A stretch of DNA of 64,000 nucleotides from JAFECT01 sp964432415 (GTDB taxonomy: Bacteria; Pseudomonadota; Alphaproteobacteria; Caulobacterales; Caulobacteraceae), in the NCBI GenBank assembly GCA_964432415.1, contig CAYSNW010000003.1, positions 90,227-154,226 of the forward strand, given 5' to 3'. The position numbers and the translations under genes were made by a program. Each line of letters opens with the position of its first letter. Positions within the stretch are counted from its first letter, which is position 1. The notes below the pieces were generated by a model. The model was not told where the DNA came from and did no database searches. It saw nothing but the letters and a program-made list of their open reading frames with translations. Positions 8,328 to 15,522 of the stretch are shown here, piece after piece.

Positions 8328-9524
8328 TCAGGCCGAGACCAGCTTGGGCTGGGGCTGGATGGCGCGGTCGAGCGCCTGGGTCAGGTCGGCCAGCACATCC
8401 TCGCGGTGCTCCAGGCCGATGGACAGGCGCAACAGACTGTCGCCGATGCCGGCGCGGCGCCGGGCTTCCACATCCATGGAGGCGTGGGTCATGGTGGCGG
8501 GGTGGGCGACCAGGCTTTCGACCCCGCCCAGGCTCTCGGCCAGGGTGAAGAGATCGAGGCCCTCCAGGAAGGTGCGCACGGCCTCGATGTCGCCGTCGAG
8601 CTCGAAGCTGAGCATGGCGCCGAAGCCGCGCTGCTGGCGCGCGGCCAGCGCATGGTTTGGGTGGTCGGGCAGGCCCGGGTAGTAGACCTTGGCCACGGCC
8701 GGATGCTGGGCCAGGGCCTCGGCCACGGCCTGGGCGGTGGCCTGCTGGCGCTCGATGCGGGTGAACAGGGTGCGCACGCCGCGCAGGGTCAGATAGGCGT
8801 CGAAGGGCGAGCCGGTCGTGCCCGTACAATTCGCCCACCAGACCAGCTTTTCCAGCTCAGCCGGATCGGCGGCCACGACCGCGCCGCCCACGACGTCGGA
8901 GTGGCCGTTCAGGTACTTGGTTGTGGAGTGAATGACGAGGTCGGCGCCGAGCGCGATCGGGGTCTGCAGGGCCGGAGAGAGGAAGGTGTTGTCCACCGCC
9001 ACCCGCGCGCCGACCGCCTTGGACGCGGTGACGATGGCCTCGATGTCCACCACTCGCATCAGGGGGTTGGACGGGGTCTCGACCAGAACGAGGCCGATCT
9101 TGCCCCTGGCCAGCGCCGCTTCGAGCGCGACCGGGTCACCCTGATCGACCTGCTCCAGTTCGAAGGCGCCCCTGCGCGCCCGGGCCTGCAGCAGGCGCCA
9201 GGTGCCGCCGTAGCAGTCGTGGGGCGCGATCACCCGCTCGCCGGGCTCGACCAGGTTCAGCACCACGTCCACCGCCGCCATGCCGGACGACAGCACCACC
9301 GCCCCGGCGCCGCCTTCAAGCTCGGCCAGGGTCTCGGCCAGCACGTCGCGGGTGGGGTTGCCCGAGCGCGAATAGTCGTAGGCCCGCTTCTGGCCGAAGC
9401 CCGCGAAGGAATAATTCGAGGATAGGAACAGCGGCGGCATCACCGCCCCATGGGTCGGATCGGCGTTGACGCCCACGGACACGGCGCGGGTTTCGATGTG
9501 GTGGGTGGGGCGGGGCTGGGACAT
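8328..9524 (-). CDS. metB: Cystathionine gamma-synthase / O-acylhomoserine sulfhydrylase family
   Basis: About 398 residues of the Cys/Met-metabolism PLP family. The PLP lysine is K203 in HSTTKYLNGHSD; YDYSRSGNPTRD (about 49-60) and VETPSNPLMRVVD are diagnostic. It condenses the acylhomoserine from the upstream MetX with cysteine (or sulfide). ATG at 9524 gives MSQPRPTHHIETRAV; an in-frame GTG at 9536 overlaps the metX stop as GTGA and is an equally possible start. The reading frame stays open far upstream, but that extension is only the shadow of metX. Sequence alone does not settle cystathionine synthase versus direct sulfhydrylase. Confidence 0.88.
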   Translation of the reverse strand: MSQPRPTHHIETRAVSVGVNADPTHGAVMPPLFLSSNYSFAGFGQKRAYDYSRSGNPTRDVLAETLAELEGGAGAVVLSSGMAAVDVVLNLVEPGERVIAPHDCYGGTWRLLQARARRGAFELEQVDQGDPVALEAALARGKIGLVLVETPSNPLMRVVDIEAIVTASKAVGARVAVDNTFLSPALQTPIALGADLVIHSTTKYLNGHSDVVGGAVVAADPAELEKLVWWANCTGTTGSPFDAYLTLRGVRTLFTRIERQQATAQAVAEALAQHPAVAKVYYPGLPDHPNHALAARQQRGFGAMLSFELDGDIEAVRTFLEGLDLFTLAESLGGVESLVAHPATMTHASMDVEARRRAGIGDSLLRLSIGLEHREDVLADLTQALDRAIQPQPKLVSA

Positions 9525-9532
9525 CGGGATGC

Positions 9533-10513
9533 TCACGCGCTCAGAAAGGATTGCAGGACGGGCGTCAGACGCGCGGCTTCCTTGAGGAAGGCGTCGTGGC
9601 CGTAGTGGGAATCGAGGGTGACGAAGCGGGTCAGCTCGGGCAGGCCGACCGCCAGGTCGCGCATGTCGCCCAGCGGCGTCAGCCGGTCGCTGGTCGAGGC
9701 GATAAGGGTGACCGGCACGCGTACCTGCGACGGCTCGACCGCGTGGCGGTCGATGGAGGCCGAGAGCGACCACCAGCGCCTGGGGGAGATGGCGCCCGGA
9801 TAGGCGCGACCGCGCGAGATCAGGTAGCGGCAGAGCTCCGACAGGCCGTCCTCGTCCAGGGTGCGATCGAAGCGCGACTCCAGTTCCTCCGCCGAGCGGT
9901 AGGTGGTCATGGCCAGTTCGCGGGCCAGGGCCAGGCCCGCCTCGGGACGCCCTGCGGCGTCGGCCAGTTCCAGGATGCGGCGCTGGATGCCGCGCCAGGC
10001 CAGGCCCATGGCCGAAGGCCGATGGGCGGCGGAGATGACGCAGAGGCGGTTCAGCCGCTCCGGCGCCAGCGCGGCCAGCGCCAGGCCGATCATGCCGCCG
10101 TAGGAGGCGCCGACGAAGGCGTGAGCCTGGGCGATGTCGAGATGGTCCAGCGCCAGCACCAGAAGCCGCGCCTGGTCGGCCGGCGTGACCCGGACCTCCA
10201 CATCGTCCAGCGGGGCGAATTCGAAGGCCAGCACCCGGAAGGCGTTCAGATCGACGGCGGCGCCGGGGGCCACCACATCCTGCCACCAGCCCGAACCGTC
10301 CTCGGCGAAGACCGAGCGGGACGAAGAGATGCCGCCGGCGACGATGACCAGGGGCGCGCCCTCGGGGCCGAACAGGCGGACGCGGAAATGGCGGTCCGGC
10401 GCGGCCTCGCCGGACTCGAAGCGAATGCCGGCGCCGATCGGCACGAACAGGTCGCGGCCGGCCCCCGAGGGCTGCTCCGTTATCGGTTCCTGGATCTGGA
10501 CGGCTAGGGTCAC
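9533..10513 (-). CDS. metX: Homoserine O-acyltransferase, MetX type
   Basis: 326 residues of the alpha/beta-hydrolase fold. The nucleophile elbow GASYGGMIG holds the serine (about S137), the acid is in ASTSDRLTP and the catalytic histidine in SHYGHDAF near the C-terminus. It activates homoserine as an acyl ester, the first committed step of methionine synthesis. I chose the GTG at 10513 because GGAGGAG stands 6 nt before it; a longer in-frame ATG at 10585 would run into the riboswitch expression platform. First gene of the metX-metB-AK/HSD operon. Acetyl versus succinyl specificity is not resolved. Confidence 0.9.
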   Translation of the reverse strand: MTLAVQIQEPITEQPSGAGRDLFVPIGAGIRFESGEAAPDRHFRVRLFGPEGAPLVIVAGGISSSRSVFAEDGSGWWQDVVAPGAAVDLNAFRVLAFEFAPLDDVEVRVTPADQARLLVLALDHLDIAQAHAFVGASYGGMIGLALAALAPERLNRLCVISAAHRPSAMGLAWRGIQRRILELADAAGRPEAGLALARELAMTTYRSAEELESRFDRTLDEDGLSELCRYLISRGRAYPGAISPRRWWSLSASIDRHAVEPSQVRVPVTLIASTSDRLTPLGDMRDLAVGLPELTRFVTLDSHYGHDAFLKEAARLTPVLQSFLSA

Positions 10514-10524
10514 CGGGTCTCCTC

Positions 10525-10554
10525 CAAAAGCACTCGCCCAAACGAGCACTCTTG
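10525..10554 (-). terminator. Hairpin of the SAM riboswitch expression platform
   Basis: On the minus strand CAAGAGTGCTCG pairs with CGAGTGCTTTTG (12 bp with three G-U wobbles) around a TTTGGG loop. It ends in a short T run directly before the metX Shine-Dalgarno. It could act as a weak intrinsic terminator or mask the ribosome site when SAM is bound. Confidence 0.5.
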
Positions 10555-10602
10555 CGGAGATCGACGCGTGAAACCCCGGACGCATAGCGGCGCCGACGCT
10601 CC

Positions 10603-10714
10603 ACTCATCTCTCGCGGACCCCAGATTGGGAGCCCCGCAGGAGTTGGCACCTTACGACGGATCGCAGGTTGCCCCAGCTTCAAAGGGCCTGTCCCTCAGC
10701 TGGTCTCGATGAGT
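10603..10714 (-). ncRNA. SAM-I (S-box) riboswitch upstream of metX
   Basis: The minus strand runs P1 ACTCATCGAGA (10714-10704), then GAGGGACAGGCCC, GGGGCAACC, AAGGTGCCAACTCCTGC, and closes with GAGAGATGAGT (to 10603). These are the S-box core blocks in the right order, and the P1 arms ACTCATC.../...GATGAGT are complementary. SAM binding normally lowers expression of methionine genes. It lies 90 nt before the metX GTG and after a promoter-like pair, so it should control the whole metX-metB-AK/HSD operon. Confidence 0.92.
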
Positions 10715-10720
10715 GATTCA

Positions 10721-10749
10721 AGCATGCAGACGACGGGGGTGAGCGTCAA
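10721..10749 (-). promoter_or_regulatory. Promoter candidate for the metX operon
   Basis: TTGACG (10749-10744) and CATGCT (10726-10721) are 17 nt apart on the minus strand. That spacing would start transcription at about 10714, exactly where riboswitch helix P1 begins. The -10 match is poor, so the placement is what supports it. Confidence 0.5.
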
Positions 10750-10860
10750 GTGGTGCGGTGCAGCAATTTCTCCTTGCGCTATTTATCTGAAAGTATGAGG
10801 AAAATTATCCCGCATCGATTTTTCAGGGGCCAAAGGCGGAACGTTCACTTGATTTTTAGA

Positions 10861-10882
10861 CGCTATAGTCCATTTAATAGCG
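10861..10882. promoter_or_regulatory. Inverted repeat in the efflux operon promoter (TetR operator candidate)
   Basis: CGCTAT and ATAGCG face each other across 10 nt in an AT-rich stretch 24 nt before the emrA-like start. The third gene of the operon encodes a TetR repressor, which would be expected to bind such a site. No experimental basis. Confidence 0.4.
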
Positions 10883-10905
10883 ACACCTGATCCGGACCTG
10901 CCGCC

Positions 10906-12024
10906 ATGACCCTGAAGAAGCCCTCCAAGAAGACCTCCCTGATCGCCGCCGCGGCCGCCGCCCTGGTGCTGGCCGGAGGCGGCGCCTTCTGGATGCATGT
11001 TCAGTCGGGCTGGCAGTCGACCGAGAACGCCTACGTCCAAGCCGACACCGTGCAGGTGGCGCCCCAGATCACCGGTTACGTCACCGAGGTGCTGGTCAGC
11101 GACAACCAGGTGGTCCAGCCGGGACAGGTCCTGGCCCGCCTTGATCCGGCCGAGGCCCAGGCGGCGGTCGCTCAGGCGGCAGCCAATGTCGCCGCCCTGG
11201 AAGCGGCGGTGAAGAACGTCGACGACCGCTCCGCCCTCGCCCAGGCCCAGATCGCCCAGCAGGCGGCGGGCGTCGAGAGCGCCCGGGCCCAGGCCAACCT
11301 GACCCGCACCGACCTGGACCGCTACGGCAAGCTGGCCAAATCCGGCTGGGTGGCGCCGCAACGCATCGCGACCCTGAACGCCCAGGCCGACCAGGCCCGC
11401 GCCGCCGTGGCCCAGGCCAGCGCCGCCACCGAAGCTCAGCGCCGCCAGGCGGCTTCGCTGGGCTCCACCAAGGCCCAGACCCTGGCCCAGGTCGAACAGG
11501 CGAAGGCGCAACTGGAGCAGGCGAAGATCAACCTCGACCGCACCGTCATCCGCGCGCCGGTCGCCGGCGTGATCGGCGCCCGCGCCGTGCGCCCCGGTCA
11601 GTACGTGCGCCCCGGCGGCGCCCTGATGGCCGTCGTGCCCCTGGGGCGGACCTACGTCGTGGCCAACTTCAAGGAGACCCAGGTCGGGCGCATGCGCGTC
11701 GGCCAGGAGGTCGAGATCCACGCTGACGCCTTCCCGGGCCAAAAGATCATCGGCCGCATCGAAAGCTTCGCGCCGGCGACCGGCTCGCAGTTCGCCCTGA
11801 TCCCGGTGGAGAACGCCACGGGCAACTTCACCAAGGTTGTCCAGCGCGTGCCGGTGAAGATCGCCGTTGATGGCCGTAGCGGCCTGGGCGCCGCCCTGCG
11901 GCCCGGCCTGTCGGTGGACGTCAAGGTCAACCTGAACAGCGCCGGCGGCCTGACCTTCGCCCAGGCGGCGGCCACGGCGGGCTCGCCCCAGCTGGCCCAG
12001 GCCTCCACCAGCGTGCAGCAATGA
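10906..12024 (+). CDS. emrA: EmrA-type membrane fusion protein of a drug efflux system
   Basis: 372 residues. A single N-terminal membrane anchor (about 12-32), a lipoyl/barrel-sandwich half (TENAYVQADTVQVAPQITGYV), long alanine/glutamine-rich coiled coils (about 85-205), then the second lipoyl half and a beta-barrel (VIRAPVAGVIGARAVRPGQYV). It would bridge the inner-membrane pump to an outer-membrane channel in the periplasm. Its stop overlaps the MFS pump start by 4 nt (ATGA). No outer-membrane TolC-type gene is adjacent. The substrate is unknown. Confidence 0.9.
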   Translation: MTLKKPSKKTSLIAAAAAALVLAGGGAFWMHVQSGWQSTENAYVQADTVQVAPQITGYVTEVLVSDNQVVQPGQVLARLDPAEAQAAVAQAAANVAALEAAVKNVDDRSALAQAQIAQQAAGVESARAQANLTRTDLDRYGKLAKSGWVAPQRIATLNAQADQARAAVAQASAATEAQRRQAASLGSTKAQTLAQVEQAKAQLEQAKINLDRTVIRAPVAGVIGARAVRPGQYVRPGGALMAVVPLGRTYVVANFKETQVGRMRVGQEVEIHADAFPGQKIIGRIESFAPATGSQFALIPVENATGNFTKVVQRVPVKIAVDGRSGLGAALRPGLSVDVKVNLNSAGGLTFAQAAATAGSPQLAQASTSVQQ

Positions 12025-13670
12025 GCCGGGCCGCCCTGGCGCGGCCCGTGGCGAGCAAGGCGGGTCCCCGGGCGAAGCCTTCGCTCGCGCCGGCGCCCCT
12101 GCCCGCGCCCCGCCCGGCCAACGACGCGGCCGAAATCGACTGGCCCAAGCTGCTGCTGGGCTTCGCGGCCATGGTGATCGGCCAGTTCATGGCCATCCTC
12201 GACATCCAGATCGTTGCCGCCTCCCTGCCCCAGATCCAGGCGGGGGTCTCGGCCTCGGCCGACGAGGTCTCGTGGATCCAGACCGCCTACCTGATCCCGG
12301 AAGTCGTGATGATCCCGCTGTCGGGGTACCTGTCGCGGCTGTGGGGCACCCAGAAGGTCTACATGATCTCCTGCCTGGGCTTCGTGCTGATGAGCGTGGC
12401 CACGGGGCTGAGCTCCAACATTCAGATGATGATCGTGACCCGCGCGCTGCAGGGCTTCATCGGCGGCGCCATGATCCCGACCGTGTTCGCGGTCGCCTTC
12501 TCCGCATTCCCGCCCAACCGGCGGCTGACCGCCAGCGTGATTATCGGCCTGATCGTCACCCTGGCGCCGACGGTCGGTCCCACCTTCGGCGGCCACCTGA
12601 CCGAGGCCCTGTCCTGGCGCTGGCTATTCTTCGTCAACGCGCCCATCGGCGTGGTGGTGCTGGCCATGGTCTGGCGCTGGGGCGACTTCGACAAGGGCGA
12701 TCCTTCGCTGGCCAAGGGCTTCGACTGGCTGGGCCTGGGGACCATGGCCGCCTTCCTGATGAGCCTGCAGTACGTGCTGGAGGAAGGCGCGAAGAACGAC
12801 TGGTTCCAGGACGGGACCATCGTGGCGCTCAGCCTGCTGGCGGCGGTTTCCGGCGTCGCCTTCGTCTGGCGTTCGCTGAGCTACCGTCAGCCGATCGTGG
12901 AGCTGCGGGCCTTCGCCGACCGCAACTTCCGGGTCGGGATCGTCATGAACTTCCTGAACGGCGGCCTGCTGTTCGGCGGCACCTTCCTGCTGCCCCTGTT
13001 CCTGGGCCGGGTGCGAAATTATTCGGCCGCCGAGGTCGGGACCACCATGATGGTCTCGGGCGCGGCGATGTTCCTGACCGGCCCGATCGTCGGGCGCCTG
13101 GCGCGCGGGGTCGATCCGCGCATCCCGCTGTTCGTCGGCTTCCTGCTGGCGGCCTTCGGCATGTGGATGGGCCGCGAGGTCACCCCCGAGTGGGGCTTCT
13201 GGCAGTTCGCGGGCGTGCAGGCCTGCCGCGGCGTGGGCGTGATGACGGCCATGATCACGGCCCAGAACGTGACCATGTCGACGCTGACCCCTGCCATGGT
13301 CAAGAACGCCTCGGGACTGGTGAACCTGGCCCGAAACGTGGGTGGGGCCATGGGGCTCGCCCTGCTTTCCACGGCCTTGACTTCGCAGACCGCCCTGCAC
13401 CTCGACGAGTTGAGCGCCGGCGTTTCGGCCGCCAACGCCAACACCCAGGCCCTGATCGCGGGGCTTACCGACCGGATGACCCAGCTGGGTCTCGCCGATC
13501 CCGACGGCGCGGCGCGCAAGGCGGTGTTCGGCATGATCAGCCGCCAGGCCACCGCCCAGGCCTTTGGCGACGGCTTCGTGCTGCTGGCCTTCGGCGCCCT
13601 GGCCGCGGGCGTGGTGGCCCTGTTCGCCAAACCGGGTAAGGTCAAGGCTGCGCCCATGGAGAGCCACTGA
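12021..13670 (+). CDS. emrB: DHA2-family (EmrB/QacA) MFS drug transporter
   Basis: 549 residues with a hydrophilic N-terminal 45 residues, then about 14 hydrophobic segments as expected for DHA2. Signature stretches are FMAILDIQIVAASLPQIQ (TM1) and SWIQTAYLIPEVVMIPLSGY (motif D1/TM2), with RALQGFIGGAMIPTVF in TM4. It acts as a proton-driven exporter with the upstream EmrA-like adaptor. It is translationally coupled on both sides: ATGA overlap upstream and a TGATG overlap with the TetR gene. Confidence 0.92.
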   Translation: MSRAALARPVASKAGPRAKPSLAPAPLPAPRPANDAAEIDWPKLLLGFAAMVIGQFMAILDIQIVAASLPQIQAGVSASADEVSWIQTAYLIPEVVMIPLSGYLSRLWGTQKVYMISCLGFVLMSVATGLSSNIQMMIVTRALQGFIGGAMIPTVFAVAFSAFPPNRRLTASVIIGLIVTLAPTVGPTFGGHLTEALSWRWLFFVNAPIGVVVLAMVWRWGDFDKGDPSLAKGFDWLGLGTMAAFLMSLQYVLEEGAKNDWFQDGTIVALSLLAAVSGVAFVWRSLSYRQPIVELRAFADRNFRVGIVMNFLNGGLLFGGTFLLPLFLGRVRNYSAAEVGTTMMVSGAAMFLTGPIVGRLARGVDPRIPLFVGFLLAAFGMWMGREVTPEWGFWQFAGVQACRGVGVMTAMITAQNVTMSTLTPAMVKNASGLVNLARNVGGAMGLALLSTALTSQTALHLDELSAGVSAANANTQALIAGLTDRMTQLGLADPDGAARKAVFGMISRQATAQAFGDGFVLLAFGALAAGVVALFAKPGKVKAAPMESH

Positions 13671-14278
13671 TGCCCCGCGCCGCCGGCCAGATCGACCTCG
13701 CCAAGGCCGAAGCCGTGCTGGACGCCGCCGCCGAGGTGTTCGCCGAGCGGGGCCTGGGCGCGCCGGTGGATGAGGTGGCGCGCCGCGCGGGGGTCTCGAA
13801 GCAGACGATCTACAATCGCTACGGCGGCAAGCACGGGTTGGTGAAGGCCCTGGTCGAGCGGCGCAGCCACATGATGACCGCCGCGCTGGAGGAGCCCGAC
13901 GCGGGCGAGCATCTGGAGGACACCCTGATCGCCTACGCGCGCGATCTGCTGGCCCTGCACCTCAGCCCCGGCCACCAGCAGTTCCTGCGCGTGCTGGTCG
14001 CCGCGGCCGCCGACGATCCGGAGATGGCGCGGGTGTTCTACGAGGCCGGGCCCAAGGCCAGCCGGGAACGGTTCGCCGGCTTCCTCGCCCGCCAGGCCAG
14101 GGACGGAAAGCTCAGGCTGGAAGACCCGCTGGAGGCGGCGAGCTATTTCGGCGGCATGGTCACCGGCCACCGCCAGCTCGGCCTGCTGCTGGGCGTCAAC
14201 CCGCCCATGAGTCCGGAAGAGGTCGAGCGCACGGCCCAGCGGACGGCGCGCGCCTTCCTGAAAGCCTGCCGCGCATAG
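13670..14278 (+). CDS. TetR/AcrR family repressor, probable local regulator of the efflux pump
   Basis: 202 residues. The N-terminal HTH (about 18-55: VDEVARRAGVSKQTIYNRYG) is classic TetR, and the C-terminal ligand domain resembles the AefR-like group. The ATG shares its A with the emrB stop codon, so it is made with the pump. It presumably represses the operon through a site such as the CGCTAT/ATAGCG dyad at 10861-10882. The inducer is unknown. Confidence 0.9.
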   Translation: MPRAAGQIDLAKAEAVLDAAAEVFAERGLGAPVDEVARRAGVSKQTIYNRYGGKHGLVKALVERRSHMMTAALEEPDAGEHLEDTLIAYARDLLALHLSPGHQQFLRVLVAAAADDPEMARVFYEAGPKASRERFAGFLARQARDGKLRLEDPLEAASYFGGMVTGHRQLGLLLGVNPPMSPEEVERTAQRTARAFLKACRA

Positions 14279-14335
14279 GTCGGTTACCGAACGGCATTTG
14301 CGCGAGGCCCCGGGCCTCTGCCACAGTCACCGCGC

Positions 14336-15520
14336 ATGATCCTTCCCCTTCCCGACTCATCCGGCCTGGCCGCGCGCGCCATCGAGCTCCTGGCCAGGCT
14401 GGTCGCCTTCGACACCACCTCGCGCGGCTCGAACCTGGAGCTGATCGCCTGGGTGGAGAGCGAGCTCCAGCCCCTGGGTTTCCGCACCCGGCGCGTGCCC
14501 AACGCCGAGGGCACCAAATCCAACCTCTACGCCTCCATCGGTCCTGAGCTGGAAGGCGGGGTCGTGCTGTCGGGCCATACCGACGTTGTTCCGGTGGACG
14601 GCCAGCCGTGGAGCACCGACCCCTGGACCCTGACCCGCAAGGGCGAGCGGCTCTACGGCCGTGGGACCTGCGACATGAAGGGGTTCCTGGCCCAGTGCCT
14701 GGCCGCCGCGCCGGAGCTGGCGGCCGCGCCGCTGAACCGGCCGGTCCACCTGGCCTTCTCCTATGACGAGGAGGTGGGCTGTATCGGCGCGCCGGACATG
14801 ATCGCGGCCATGGTGGCGGAGCTTCCCCGCCCCGCGCTGGTGGTGGTGGGCGAACCGACCAACATGGAGGCGGTCTCCGGCCACAAGGGGGTGACCGCCC
14901 ACCGGGTCACCGTCACCGGGCGCGAAGCCCACTCCAGCCTGCCCCACCACGGCGTGTCAGCCGTCATGGAGGCGGTGGGGTTGATGGGCGAGCTCAATGC
15001 GATCTCGCGACGGCTCTGGGACGGCGCCGATCCGGCCTCAACCTACGATCCGAAGGGCGCGACCCTGACCATCGGCGAAGTCAGGGGCGGCACGGCGCGC
15101 AACATCATCGCCCGCGAGTGCGTCTTCGCCTTCGACCTGCGCTGGCCGGCGGGGTTGGAACCCGACGCCATCCTGAAGCCCTTCCTGGCCCGGTGTGCTG
15201 CGCTGGACGCCGAACTGAAGGCGCGCGCGCCGGAGGCTGGGGTCGCGGTGGAGCGCCTCTCCTGGACCCCGCCCCTGACGCCCGAGACCGACGGGGCGGC
15301 CGAGGTCTTCGCCCGGCGCCTGGCCGGCGACAACGGGCCCGCGCGGGTGGTGTCCTACGCTGCCGAGGCCGGACAGTTCCAGGAGGCGGGCTTCTCCACC
15401 GTAATCTGCGGACCGGGCTCGATCGAGCAGGCCCACCAGCCCGACGAATACGTCGAGGTGCGCCAGATGGAACGCGGGGCGGAGTTCATGGCGCGGCTGA
15501 TCGAGGCGATGCGGGAGTAG
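14336..15520 (+). CDS. argE: Acetylornithine deacetylase (M20 metallopeptidase family)
   Basis: 394 residues. Zinc ligands are visible: SGHTD (H81, D83), CDMKG (D113) and the catalytic/bridging pair in SYDEEVG (E145, E146). VVGEPTNMEAVSGHKG and GREAHSSLP are typical of ArgE. It hydrolyses N-acetylornithine to ornithine in arginine synthesis. It stands alone, 57 nt after the TetR gene and convergent with the receptor gene (2-nt gap). Succinyl-diaminopimelate desuccinylase is the main alternative, but GEPTNMEAVSGHKG favours ArgE. Confidence 0.88.
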   Translation: MILPLPDSSGLAARAIELLARLVAFDTTSRGSNLELIAWVESELQPLGFRTRRVPNAEGTKSNLYASIGPELEGGVVLSGHTDVVPVDGQPWSTDPWTLTRKGERLYGRGTCDMKGFLAQCLAAAPELAAAPLNRPVHLAFSYDEEVGCIGAPDMIAAMVAELPRPALVVVGEPTNMEAVSGHKGVTAHRVTVTGREAHSSLPHHGVSAVMEAVGLMGELNAISRRLWDGADPASTYDPKGATLTIGEVRGGTARNIIARECVFAFDLRWPAGLEPDAILKPFLARCAALDAELKARAPEAGVAVERLSWTPPLTPETDGAAEVFARRLAGDNGPARVVSYAAEAGQFQEAGFSTVICGPGSIEQAHQPDEYVEVRQMERGAEFMARLIEAMRE

Positions 15521-15522
15521 CT

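Noticed and set aside
9525..10604. Long in-frame extension of metB to 758 codons
   Set aside because: It runs antisense-frame through metX, is arginine/proline-rich without protein character, and would cover the riboswitch platform.
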